Notes: generated by a model from the letters alone, not told the origin. A stretch of DNA of 21,931 bases from Ophiothrix spiculata (GCA_000969725.1 JXSR01S007969.1); one strand, 5' to 3'; counted from the first letter of the stretch, positions 9,526 through 19,168 are shown. Numbers and translations: made by a program.

Positions 9526-9622
9526 ATTACATATCGCTGGTAGTTTATCTTTATTCTGATACCAATTTATAAGGGAAAATTGAAAGATAACATCACCTAA
9601 ATTTTACTAGGACTGGTTATGA
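9526..9622 (+). repeat. 97-bp repeat, copy 2 (identical to 7542-7638)
   Basis: This copy matches the one at 7542 over all 97 bases in the same orientation, 1984 bp downstream. It lacks the 346-bp insert that abuts copy 1. Confidence 0.9.
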
Positions 9623-11856
9623 GGTCGTGCACACATATTTTTACCCTTTACCTAATTGCTGCTAATAGTAATAATTGCTTGATCAAATCAACAGTATATA
9701 TCTTGCAGCATCTCATTTTTCACTCGGCATAAATGGTCAATTATTCTGATTTCCCTACAGACCAAATTGAATATTTTACTTAATCGTGATGTATAATTAG
9801 TAAAGCCAAGGTTTCGCTGATGGCTAGAAGGCTAGGATTTGCGGAATCAGATTTGATTCCTGATTTGATTCAAAACATTTTTTTCTTTATTTTAAAATCT
9901 TAATGATTTAAAAAAGTCTTATTTTTCTTTCTTTTTTTGTTGGGAGGGGGTGGGGCAACTTACACTTTTGAGATTTAAAAAATCCATCTAAATATCTTAA
10001 GAGTTTGAAAAAAAAACTGGACTTATGATTTGTGAAAATGAATCATATGATGTTAAAGAAACAAAATTATACAAACTACCACAATAATATTCATAATAGC
10101 AGACAATTTATAAAGTATATTGCATCATTCGTATGGTTACAAACACAAAACCCTTTCTAAATTTAATACCAACTTTCTGCATTGAAATGAATATTTAAAT
10201 GCTTTTTAAGTCCACAAAAAAATTATCATAATATCTTCACTGTATCCCTTCTAAATCTACTAACACTCTTACATTGACAAAAAAACTCAAACCACTGAAT
10301 GCTTCATAATATTTTAAGTCATTTATTACAAAAGAAAAAACATTTATTCTATCATTAAAAAACAAACGATGTATTAGATTTTTGCATTACATGCTTCTCA
10401 CCTTGGATGTCACTTGTTTAGTTAAATTGTTCATTTTGTGAGGTTTAAACCTTAAATTTCTTTTCATTTACTCTTCAGAGGCAAAAAAAAGTATGCAACT
10501 CTGGGGATGAGGCTGCTATGTAAATACATAAGAAATGGAAAATAAGTATACCAAATAATTTTTCATTTCATGCCATATCTCCAACTCTATAAAGAATTTG
10601 GAGGTGAAATTTCTAATTTATAATCGGGAAAATATGGGCTTTAATTTGACATCAACAAATGTACTACTTCAAGTTGAGCCCTGGGGGATGAGGATCTGAA
10701 CGGATCTTAACCTTTAAAATATTTAAGTACAATTCAAAACACAAATGTCGCTAGTTGTTCTATAACATTTCTATCACCCATTTATTTTCGAATCTGTATC
10801 GTAATTTCATGAAACATTTCCTACGCGATTGTGCGCACTCCTGTCAAATAGTCGTTCCAATCAAACCACCCTTAATACAGTTCATTATTTTTTCATTAAA
10901 CCTTTACAATTTTCTTAATTTTTCTCCTTGGCTATCAAAATGTCAAAGTGTGCTAGCTGTACTTTTACTTCAAATATAGAAACAAAAGAACAAAATTAAG
11001 ATACAATTAATTCATCCCAAGGTCGAAACAAAACAGAAAATCAATTTAACAGCTAGGGGAAAAACAACAGCAATATGAGCAAAAGTATTTCCGGACCATT
11101 AGACAGAAAAACCTGAGTAATATTAAATTGAATTGCGTCAACCAATAAGCTTACACTTTTTTAAAAGCAACTTTTATTTTCAATGTAGTTATTTTTGCCC
11201 TGAAACAGGAGCAAACAACCTAATTACGGCATTTAAAGGATATTTTGTTAAGATTACTTTATTTGGATAAATCTTGCTCTAAAATCATTCCAAATTGTGC
11301 GTTATTATGCAATGACAACAATGCTTAAGCCTGTTTAAATTAACCTCGCAGGCAATGAAAATAAACCCTCGATCTAGTTAGCAATTTTAATGACGAGGCT
11401 TTTTGCTCAACAATGGTGATATATCAAGTTTCTTGATCTGAGTAGATGTAATTTTATTAAAAAACTGGGTCTTGAGCTTCAGGTCTGAGTCATAACATTA
11501 AATTGACTCCATAAATTATTCACGATATATGCATCGATAATAACGTTGAAATATGGACACTATTTTTTTTTTCTGTCCATTTTATTGGAAGACAATCAGT
11601 AATCATCATGAATGGTGTAATTGAAATTAATCAAATTATTAAACTTAAATTTGAAGGAGTAACATTTCTTTTTGAAATTTTATCAGGGCATCTAATATAT
11701 TTTGAAGTGTTTGCACACTCTTTTTTCGGATTTTTCTGATTCTTAAAAAACAAAACACATTACAAATATTCCCATTGGTCAACTGATTTATCTTTTTTAA
11801 AATCATGCTACAGCAAGGACCATATCATACTTTTTTTTTTAAATTACTTAATATCT
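9623..11856. other. Long AT-rich non-coding stretch
   Basis: I see no gene, RNA gene or strong repeat. A G-rich run, GGGAGGGGGTGGGG, lies at 9942-9955. CTGGGGATGAGG (10501-10512) and CTGGGGGATGAGG (10681-10693) are near-copies. The plus-strand open frame at 10755-10979 (74 codons) is hydrophobic and AT-rich and is probably chance. Confidence 0.5.
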
Positions 11857-12016
11857 GGGACCGATTTCACTAACATTTAGCGATGGTCTCTAACCCCCTT
11901 TTGATCGCTAAACTCCAAAAATGATCGCTAAATAGCGGGTATTAGCGATCATTTTTGGAGTTTAGCGATCAAAACGGGGTTAGCGACCATCGCTAAATGT
12001 TGGTGAAATCGGCCCC
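11857..12016. mobile_element. Near-perfect palindromic MITE (160 bp)
   Basis: Arms 11857-11931 and 11942-12016 pair without gaps at 71 of 75 positions around a 10-nt loop, so the whole element can form one long hairpin. Ends read GGGACCGATTTCAC on the left and GTGAAATCGGCCCC on the right. GATCGCTAA-type heptads occur repeatedly within each arm. It has no coding capacity. No unambiguous target duplication was found, so the superfamily is open. Confidence 0.85.
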
Positions 12017-12284
12017 TGGAGTTGTTATAACAAGCCTTTGTTGTTTTACCAATTCCAATGTATTTCCAAATAACAGAGACTTAATGATGAAAATAACAAA
12101 ATATTTGAATCATGTAATCTATCTTCCCATTTGGTGATCAATACATATTTTGTTAACGTTGAACCCCTATTATCATTTGAAAATATTTTGGATAAATCTT
12201 ACAATGAACATTTGGACCAACTTTATGTCCCATCCAAAATTTTACGGTAAGAGTTCAAGGTTTGGGTAAGGGTATGTGTTTAGC
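12017..12284. other. AT-rich non-coding stretch
   Basis: Nothing specific was seen. Confidence 0.4.
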
Positions 12285-12328
12285 GTTAGGGTCGGGTCAT
12301 GGTTAGTGAGTTAGGGTCGGGTCATGGT
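12285..12328 (+). repeat. Two 19-bp copies of a TTAGGGTCGGGTCATGG repeat
   Basis: GTTAGGGTCGGGTCATGGT occurs exactly at 12285-12303 and 12310-12328, a 25-bp period. Looser GGTAAGGG/GTTTGGG sequence just upstream suggests a degenerate G-rich tandem array that resembles, but is not, telomeric TTAGGG repeat. Confidence 0.7.
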
Positions 12329-12624
12329 CAGGATCAAGTTTTGAAGGGACCTAAATTATACTTATTCCAAGACTTGTTGTACCAAGTATTTGGTTTATCA
12401 TAAAAAGTGTGGATTGACCTAAATTAAAAAAGGACAAAATAGAATGATCCTCATTAATTAAAAAAACATGTTATAATAGTGTAATCAGCTGAAAATATTC
12501 AAAATTTCTCTGTTCTTCCATCATGATACTCTTTTCATCCAGAAGACCGCAGCACAAAATCAACTGAAGTTGATGAACATGTTGAATCCGAAATGTGAGT
12601 ACTGATGCGCATAAAATTCTGTAG
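12329..12624. other. AT-rich non-coding stretch
   Basis: Nothing specific was seen. Confidence 0.4.
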
Positions 12625-12987
12625 CGCTTAAAGCAATACTATAAGATTTTGATAAAAAATGGTTTATAGTAAAAACAACATAAAATTGAGGAATGTGACT
12701 CTCTAAAGGCGTTTTCAAGTGTATTTTGTGAAAAAAAATGTTTTGCCACCACAAAATTGATAAAAAGCATATGCATGCTTTCCTATACTAATACATGTGG
12801 AATTAAATTCGGGATCCTGAATTTAATTCAACAAATAGCCATAACAGAAAAAGTAAGCATATTTGAGCCAAATCATTTGGAGGGTATTCATATCTACCAA
12901 GAACAAACTCAATAAGCCCAAAAAACCAAAAGTCATGGGTGACAGGGGGCGCTTCAATTTTAACACTTTATAGTATTGCTTTAAGTG
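12625..12987. mobile_element. Foldback MITE with 18-bp perfect TIRs
   Basis: CTTAAAGCAATACTATAA at 12627-12644 is repeated as its exact complement at 12968-12985, and one further pair two bases outside also matches. The 323-bp interior is not palindromic apart from the 30-bp palindrome near its midpoint. GGGGGCGCTTCAATTTTAAC beside the right terminus differs from the rest. Minus-strand open frames of 64 and 88 codons cross it without recognisable domains. A target duplication was not clear. Confidence 0.7.
12800..12829. repeat. 30-bp palindrome near the centre of the 12625 element
   Basis: GAATTAAATTC and GAATTTAATTC flank GGATCC with a single mismatched pair. The palindrome centre (12814.5) is about 8 bp from the element midpoint (12806). 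Confidence 0.8.
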
Positions 12988-13185
12988 TAAATGAAGCTTA
13001 ATTTTACGATTTTTCAATTTAAAAATTAAGAGGAGAAATCTGATGAACCTGCTTACAAATTCCAACCTTCTTACACAAAATGTCTTCACATAAATTGTGC
13101 CTGGCCGTCAGCGTTGACTAATAGAACAAATTCCCCATTCATAAACTGACATGAGTAAGTAGCCAGAAAATATATGACAAGTTTC

Positions 13186-13451
13186 TTTCACATCATAACA
13201 TGACTCATTGGTTTGATTAATAGAAACAGACCATTGCATTTTTTCCTTAACCCTAATTCTAATTTATATCAAAATGTGTCTCTTTTCATCAAAATTTGAC
13301 ATCAAAAATCCAATTTCACATCATAATCATATTATGACTAACACTAAAACATCGATTTAATTCATGTAAATAGACCATTGCATTTTTCCCTCAAATTCCA
13401 ATTTATATCAAATTTGTACCACCTTTCAACAAAGATTGACATCAACTTACA
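13186..13451 (+). repeat. Diverged tandem repeat, unit about 128-138 bp, two full copies
   Basis: Unit 1 (13186-13313) and unit 2 (13314-13451) share, in order, TTTCACATCATAA, a TAGA..GACCATTGCATTTTT block, CTAATTTATATCAAA-type and TTGACATCAA blocks. A third unit begins at 13452 and is broken after 8 bases by the element at 13460, then resumes at 13775 with CAGAATCATATTATATGACT. Confidence 0.7.
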
Positions 13452-13782
13452 TTTCAGAATAGGGCCGTACAAAGGTATGTAAGCCAAGGGGGGCAAACAC
13501 ATTTACTGTCCCGAAATGCATGTTTCGTCCCGATGTATATACCGCCAATTTGCGCGCGCGAAAATTTTGCTATTTTTAGCCAAAAATTGATATAAAACTT
13601 GATATTTGTGCTAAAATTGGCTTATTTTGACTAAAAATTACCGGGACACTAATCTCGGGTCAGTAAGGGTGGTAAAATATCGTCCCGATATTTTAATATT
13701 TGTCCCGTCAGCGTCCCGCTTTTTCGAGCCAGGGGGGAGCAGTGCCCCCTTCCCCCCTGCTTCGTACGGCCCTGTTACAGAA
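13452..13782. mobile_element. hAT-type MITE (315 bp) with 8-bp target duplications
   Basis: The ends, TAGGGCCGTAC at 13460 and GTACGGCCCTG ending at 13774, are inverted (10 of 11 match) and follow the CAGGG-type terminus of hAT transposons. TTTCAGAA (13452-13459) and TTACAGAA (13775-13782) form an 8-bp duplication with one mismatch, as hAT elements make. Inside are several GTCCCG/CGGGAC motifs, a CGCGCGCG run near 13552 and G- and C-rich segments near the ends. No transposase frame is present. It sits inside the third unit of the preceding tandem repeat, which independently confirms the insertion point. Confidence 0.8.
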
Positions 13783-15382
13783 TCATATTATATGACTAAA
13801 ACATGAGATTAAGTCAAATTTTCTTTTTGGAATTGGAAGATAACAGCATTTTTTTCTAATAGCATTATCTCAAAATTTATTAAGAACCCTTTTTATTTAG
13901 TTAATTGAAAGAACATATTTGTGCGCAAATTGTGTGAATTTTGTGAAAAAATTGACACAAAATTTCAGTGGGAAGTTTTTGAATCAACACCAAATTATGT
14001 CACTTTCCTCACACTTCCCATAGACCCTGTACTAATTTTCCCCAAAAATTCTCCAAAAATGCTATTTTTAAACCGACTCACATGTAATAACCAGTCCGGT
14101 GACCCCAAATTTTAAATTAAAAATTCGGTTCTAGATCGATAATTTATTATTCTTGCTGATTTTTACCAGCAAATTTCAGTCATATCTATCATGGACCAGA
14201 CACCTAAAATAATGGATTCAATGGTATGATATTTTGATACCACATATATGATGCGCCACTCCAAAGAGTGCATTTTTGTGGCTAAGCATATTTAAAGATA
14301 TAAGCAAATTAAACTCGTAAATTATCGTAACTTCAACAATGAATGGTCAATTTTCAAAAAAACTTATGTATCATTTTAAGCTTAAAAAATACTCTGCCCG
14401 CAATGATGTAACTTTTGTGGCGCATCACATATTTGGCTACATCTTGAAAGTGCTTGGCATTTATAATATACATCGACATACAGCATACAAAAAAAAGATT
14501 AGGTCCATTAATAATATTTCATTTTTTAAAAGGATGCCTATTTTGATATAACCAAATCCATTATTTAACCTGTTGTAGAGAAAAATGATATTCTATCTTA
14601 TATGGTATCTTCAAAAATTTCCAAACGATGAAACCCATAGGTTGGATGTACTATGAAGACCTACTCCTACTCATTTCTGTGTAGGCGTTCAGTGTATTAT
14701 AACTGCCGGAAGATCATCATTTAAAACTATACGGTTTCTGAGAAGGTTTCGTACGTCATTTCCTTTTACTATTTTCTGAATAATAATTCCAGATAAAGAC
14801 TTACAATTTCCTGATTTATATGCTAAATCATTTCTTTTCATAAGTTATATCACAGTAAAAAATATATAAAAGAACTAGAGCTCCCGAGCACTTGCTATAG
14901 CAAAAAAGAAAAAAATGAACAAATACTTTGAAATTCCGATGATAAACTTTACCACCACACAAGCAGATCTACTTTGCTGAGCAGATGATAAAATGAGAGT
15001 TATATACATTCGTCATAAATCACAGGCCACAATATTTCATCACATCTTAAACCTCACATTAAAAGGATGCCACATTACAAGAACTGAGAAAATGAGCACT
15101 ATACTGAGATTTTAGAGTATGCCAATTTGGTCGACACAAATCACAATGTCGATTTTTAATGGTAACATGACCAAAGATCTTGAAAGCTTTGAAGACCCAA
15201 AGCCATCATCTTTCACCACTTTCGTACATTAATTTTTAAGTTTATTGACTCGCGGTGTAATTTTGTTTCTAAAAATACTTTCCGTGATTAATTAGCAACC
15301 AATTGAACTGGTTTTTGTTGACACTAGCTGGCATCACCATCCCACCCAATCTCATTTGTCACCGTGATGATGATACAACTAT
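13783..15382. other. AT-rich non-coding stretch
   Basis: Apart from the resumed tandem-repeat unit at its start, no gene was seen. Plus-strand open frames at 13921-14115 (64 codons) and 14339-14551 (70 codons) have AT-rich codons and no domain I recognise. A small hairpin, TGGTAT/ATACCA, lies near 14222-14242. Confidence 0.5.
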
Positions 15383-15553
15383 TCTTAACATATGTGGGCT
15401 ATGATGGCAAAGGATGCATTTGTCGGCTCGTACATGTTGCTCATGGTAGCATAACTGATACATTCAACTAGTATATATCAGATATGCTACAATGAGCTAC
15501 ATGTAGGAGATGACGACTGCATCCTTTTGTGGCAGCGGCCTACATATATTAGA
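15383..15553. mobile_element. Imperfect 171-bp foldback element
   Basis: Arms of about 80 bp (15383-15467 and 15470-15553) align as inverted copies at roughly 75% with small indels, sharing in order CATATGTGGGC-like, AAAGGATGCA, TACATGT, GCTCAT, GTAGCATA and CTGATA segments. It is an old MITE or a long natural hairpin. Direct near-copies of GTGATGATGA-ACAAC lie just outside on both sides (15364 and 15561). Confidence 0.55.
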
Positions 15554-15621
15554 CCCCATGGTGATGATGACACAACAATATCTCTCCCACTTATAAGAAC
15601 AGATCTTAGAATCACTTTTTT

Positions 15622-15716
15622 TTTTCAAAAACAAGACCAGAGTTTGAGAAACCCTTATAGTTGTTATTTTTTGAAACACAAGACCAGATTTCGAGAATCT
15701 CTTGTTTTTCCCATCA
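15622..15716 (+). repeat. Two-copy tandem repeat, about 47-bp unit
   Basis: TTTTTTCAAAAACAAGACCA and TTTTTTGAAACACAAGACCA begin two adjacent units that continue GAGTTTGAGAA and GATTTCGAGAA. Confidence 0.6.
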
Positions 15717-16680
15717 TTTTTATGATTATCAAATAATCATTTGTTTCTATGTTTGGTGAAATAAAGTTTCCAAAATTTTCATTTTGATTTTGAGAATTAA
15801 GTGATGAAAATATCTATTCTCTTATAATGCAGTAAGACTTTTATGACTGAAAATCATCCCACTTTGGAAGATTGCAGGAATTTCCATGGCTTCCCAGTTG
15901 CATTTTGGTATCTTTAATTTTTGTTTTCAAAACATTTATGAAATGTTCTTTTGCAATAATCTGGTATATCAATGTTTTTAATTAATGAAATTGTTGTATT
16001 TTGACTTAACTAATTAAGTAACTTACCTGTTGATGAAAGATGTCCACAGAGTAGGTAGGTGTCAGACATGCAACAAAAACAAAAGAAAAGACCAAATATA
16101 AATGATCAGATGTTTGAGTTTACAAAAAGGCAAGAGTTTTTTAAAGCTGAAAAAGCTTCAAAAATAAAAAATTTAGTGGATCATAAACCCTAAAAAGTAT
16201 ACACAGATGGCAGGTCTGTAGTGGAACATTGCAACACAAAGATGCTTTCAATCTACTGAAGATAACATAAATCCTTATATCACTTCCATGATTTGCAAGT
16301 CTCATACATTGATTTAACAAGTCTAGATAAAGCATATGTAAAAGTACTGAAAACAAGATTCCAAAAATCAGCAAAAAACCAGGTCCAACAGATTTTCTTA
16401 TTTAAAGAAGTTGAAATGCACAAGATCTTTGGTAAAGGCCATACTATAATGAATGGTTTTACCAAACATTCAAATACAATTTGCTTACAGTCTACTTAAG
16501 ATAGCAAAAATCATTAATTAGCAGACATTATGGCATTTTTGGTATAAAAATCATGAATAAAACCATTATTAATAAAAAACAAAATGTTTTGTAAAGCAAT
16601 ATGTAGTATATATCAAGTGGAAGCCATTACCATTGACTAGATGCTGGGTCGGTGTTCCTTATCTAAGAGAAATCTGTCAA
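15717..16680. other. AT-rich non-coding stretch
   Basis: No gene is supported. Open frames of 61-77 codons on both strands at 16141-16499 overlap each other and look like chance. A hairpin, TTTGGTAAAGGCCAT/ATGGTTTTACCAAA, lies at 16428-16466. Confidence 0.45.
16021..16045 (-). other. CAG|GTAAGT juxtaposition, possible splice site
   Basis: On the minus strand CATCTTTCATCAACAG is followed directly by GTAAGT (junction at 16027/16026), with a T-rich tract further upstream (about 16100-16075). This fits either an ordinary donor of an unseen exon or a recursive (ratchet) splice point in a long intron. No flanking coding frame supports an exon. Confidence 0.2.
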
Positions 16681-16689
16681 TTATTTACA

Positions 16690-16818
16690 GTGATGTTGTA
16701 ACAGGTGCCCTGTATTGATTGATAACTAATGAGGATTTATCTGACACCGGCATTTCGCTGGCACTCAATAACGGCAGTCGTTCATTACTAAAATAGGAAG
16801 AAGCTGCGGCGAACCAAG
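16690..16818 (+). promoter_or_regulatory. TATA-less CpG-rich promoter and 5' UTR of the 16819 exon
   Basis: CpG and GC content rise against the AT-rich background. AGGAAG (ETS-like) at 16795-16800 and AAGATGGCGAC (YY1-like, overlapping the start codon) at 16816-16826 are visible, and there is no TATA box. YY1-like elements overlapping the first ATG are typical of housekeeping genes. The transcription start is not defined. Confidence 0.4.
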
Positions 16819-16884
16819 ATGGCGACTGACGCAATCATGGGGAAGAAAAAAGTGTTCTGGAACAACTTGCTGAGAAGTTTTTCG
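16819..16884 (+). CDS. Candidate first coding exon (22 codons) of an unidentified gene
   Basis: ATG at 16819 has a strong start context (A at -3, G at +4), with an in-frame TAA at 16789-16791 upstream and no earlier in-frame ATG after it. The frame starts MATDAIMGKKKV and ends LLRSFS, and TCG is followed by GTGAGT at 16885-16890, a good splice donor in phase 0. Without splicing the frame would stop at 16951-16953 after 44 residues. The N-terminus is basic and not a signal peptide. I do not recognise the protein. Exon 2 was not found in the remaining 5 kb, which suggests a long first intron. The CpG-rich setting and YY1-like element favour a real promoter-proximal exon. A chance frame in a CpG patch remains possible. 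Confidence 0.4.
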
Positions 16885-16977
16885 GTGAGTGACGTAAACC
16901 TGAACGCAGTCACGGCGCAGCATAGAGCGCAGCCTTTGATATTTCATTCATGATTGTTTATTTACTACGATGAATTA

Positions 16978-17040
16978 GAATTGTAGCACCAACGCAGATG
17001 CGCAACGCGGTAAGTGCTTCAAAAACCAAGATGGCGGCGC
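16978..17040 (+). promoter_or_regulatory. Second CpG patch with donor-like GCG|GTAAGT and YY1-like motif
   Basis: TGCGCAACGCG (NRF1-like) at 16999-17009, GGTAAGTG at 17009-17016 and CCAAGATGGCGGCGCGC at 17026-17042 lie together. The ATG in the YY1-like motif (17031) opens only 10 codons. This may be an alternative first exon, a downstream promoter element, or part of one broad CpG promoter with 16690-16884. Confidence 0.3.
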
Positions 17041-17042
17041 GC

Positions 17043-17535
17043 ATATACTGTGTCACTTTATAAATGTGTCAGTCATTTCCCAATCTTATATATTCCCTGA
17101 TTTTACCAGCTCCCTGTATTTACTTAATCACTTTTTTGTTGCTTTCCTTTGCTGGTTAATGGTACACATTATTTTGATATAGGTTTTGCTACAAATTATC
17201 TCGATTTAGTAAATGCAAAGTTTCATCAGTTCAAATTATTGTTGCATTGAGTGTTGAGCTAATAAGAGCATGGACCTTACAAAATTCTAAGATTAGTTAC
17301 ATATCTTTCTGAATAAAATTTTCAGTTATCATGCTACTAATACATCTGAAAACATACTTCTTTTATAGTTGGGTTAAAATTTGATTGCTTTTCATGCTTT
17401 TGCAACTTAGCTATACTCTAAACTAGTTATGTATAGCACATTACAGTGCATGGCAATAATATATCCCATTTTTGGTTTTGAAATGTATTTTACAAAATTT
17501 TGCATTTCCTATATCCAATAAAGGCAACTGAACTT
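17043..17535. other. AT-rich stretch, probable intron
   Basis: No exon was seen. If the 16819 exon is real, this is first-intron sequence. Confidence 0.35.
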
Positions 17536-17537
17536 GT

Positions 17538-17585
17538 CATCATCGTCGTTGACATCATCATCATCATCACCAACATCATCATCAT
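17538..17585 (+). repeat. Imperfect CAT/ATC trinucleotide microsatellite
   Basis: Interrupted runs of CATCAT with CGTCGTTGA and CACCAA interruptions. Confidence 0.85.
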
Positions 17586-17699
17586 TTACAACATTATATC
17601 ATATGAATAAATCAAACCGAACAAAATACAATTTTGAAAGAGAATAAAAAATATCATCTTTTAAAATCATAATATTCTGCATAATTCAATACTGCCATG

Positions 17700-17890
17700 G
17701 TCTGACTAAGTAAGCTGACAGAATATTTGTATAGCGACGACCAAACCTCTTCCTCATTAGAATGACAAAAGAGACCAAACGCCGTTAGTCATCGGGACAC
17801 AAAGGCGTCCGTCCCATGAACAGGTCAATCAAGGGGTAATTAATGACTGATGCATGGGTCATCCTTTGATGAACAAGCTAATTAAAATTT
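17700..17890. promoter_or_regulatory. Enhancer-like motif cluster
   Basis: This patch is less AT-rich than its flanks and has TAATTA at 17837-17842, CCTTTGATG (full TCF/LEF match) at 17863-17871, CTAATTAAAA at 17879-17888 and an ATGACTGATGCAT segment at 17843-17855. Homeodomain and TCF sites grouped in this way are common in developmental enhancers. Each is short, so chance is possible, and conservation would decide. Confidence 0.25.
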
Positions 17891-18090
17891 TAATGAGATA
17901 AGGCTATTTTTGTAAGGCTTTTTTAATTAATATTTTTTTCCTTTTCCTTTGTTTTGATTTAATAATTGAAAATTGAAAATGTGATCAGGATGATGATGTA
18001 AATGACTGTTGCTGTGTTATAACATTACATCAATAATCAATTCAGAAATTTATTTAAGAAATTAGCTTTTATAAAAAAAAAACCCAACAT

Positions 18091-18223
18091 TTAGGCCTGG
18101 TCCAGATTCCACTATCGTATAGAATATTTTGCTTAGAATATTCTATGCTGACGACAAAAATGACGTAGGTCATCGAATTAAACTGTGTCTCTATACGATA
18201 GTGGAGTCTGGACCGGGGCCTTA
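18091..18223. mobile_element. PIF/Harbinger-type MITE (127 bp) with TTA duplications
   Basis: The left terminus 18094-18123, containing TCCACTATCGTATAGA, and the right terminus 18190-18220 are inverted copies with one mismatch and one 1-bp indel near the tips. GGCC is at both ends, and TTA at 18091-18093 and 18221-18223 is the 3-bp target duplication typical of PIF/Harbinger. The interior has a short AGAATATT/AATATTCT palindrome and no coding capacity. Confidence 0.8.
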
Positions 18224-18768
18224 GAATGCAAATGAAAGTTCTTTTTATAAAAGATGCTCAATGTCTTCTTTTCAAACCTTTTTAAAACAAAATTAAAACA
18301 CTAAATGAAATATATTACAATAAATTATAAAAATAGGAAAATAAGAAATCATGTAAAATATTCCCACGCAAAATGAATCGATTATTTGTAAGTCATTTGA
18401 TTTGAATGTATTCTAAAATTTATAGAAAACTGTCAGATTGTCAAATTTATTTGAAGCAGGATAATTTAAACATTTTAAACAAAAGACATTCTACCGAGAC
18501 TTTTACATTTCAAATCATACTAAATTTATTTGAATCAATCAATCAATACAAACATTTAAAGTACCATTTTAACAAAGTTGTGAAAATTCCATTTCAAACT
18601 ACAACACTATGAACAAGCTTATGTAATGTAATTCAAATCTCACTCCCGATCACTATTGATGTCACCTAAACGCAACAGTAGTGAAATTTAACTCAGAAAC
18701 CTCCCCAAGCCATTTGGGAGAGTAAGAGAGAGCAAGGCGATGGATAAGAGAGAACGATAACAAGAGTT
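18224..18768. other. AT-rich non-coding stretch
   Basis: No gene is supported. The plus-strand open frame at 18406-18612 (68 codons) is of low complexity, and the minus-strand frame at 18662-18880 is produced by the repeat that follows. Confidence 0.4.
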
Positions 18769-18944
18769 CATGCGCTACTGAGCCGACATTGTTTTCAAGA
18801 TAGCGCACCGTCGAGGAAATCACATCATGCGCTACTAATGGAGCCGTCATTGTTTTAAACGGCATTGTCTGTGGAATCATAATATGCGCTAATAAGCGAG
18901 CTGCGATTCTTTTGCAAATATCTTGTCTGCTTCAAATTGTATCA
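18769..18944 (+). repeat. Degenerate tandem repeat, unit about 57 bp, three copies
   Basis: Units begin CATGCGCTACT (18769), CATGCGCTACT (18826) and TATGCGCTAAT (18883). Each continues with a GAGC(C/T)G..ATT.TTTT block. Identity falls from the first pair to the third unit. Confidence 0.65.
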
Positions 18945-19053
18945 TCTTTATAAATGATGAGTTAACGATGTCTTCTTAATATCGCTCACTCTTCAAGCAG
19001 AGCACAAACCCAAGAGACGACTCATTATTAGCGCTGTCAACTTACAAGATTTG

Positions 19054-19168
19054 GCAGACGATTTCATAGCACAAGCTCTAGCAGACGATGATTAGAGCAG
19101 ACTACAATTACAGGCAATGGAATCGAGCAGACGATTTCAGGTTATGAGATCTAAGCAGACGATTTCAG
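19054..19168 (+). repeat. GCAGACGAT short interspersed tandem motif
   Basis: GCAGACGAT occurs at 19054, 19081, 19127 and 19155, three of them continuing TTTCA, and a partial GCAGAC lies at 19097. Spacings are about 27-30 bp, with one irregular step. Confidence 0.65.

Noticed and set aside
9810-9860. tRNA-like segment with TGGCTAGAAGG and GATTTGATTCC
   Set aside because: The A-box to B-box spacing is only about 29 nt, and no acceptor or anticodon stem can be drawn.
12260-12328. Telomere-like TTAGGG repeats
   Set aside because: Only two TTAGGG units are present, inside a 25-bp repeat. There is no run of true telomeric hexamers.
16141-16499. Three overlapping open frames of 61-77 codons on both strands
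   Set aside because: They overlap on opposite strands in AT-rich sequence, with no domains or convincing splice sites.
16765-16947. 60-codon minus-strand open frame across the 16819 exon
   Set aside because: It is antisense to a better-supported exon, has no domain, and arises from the same CpG-rich patch.
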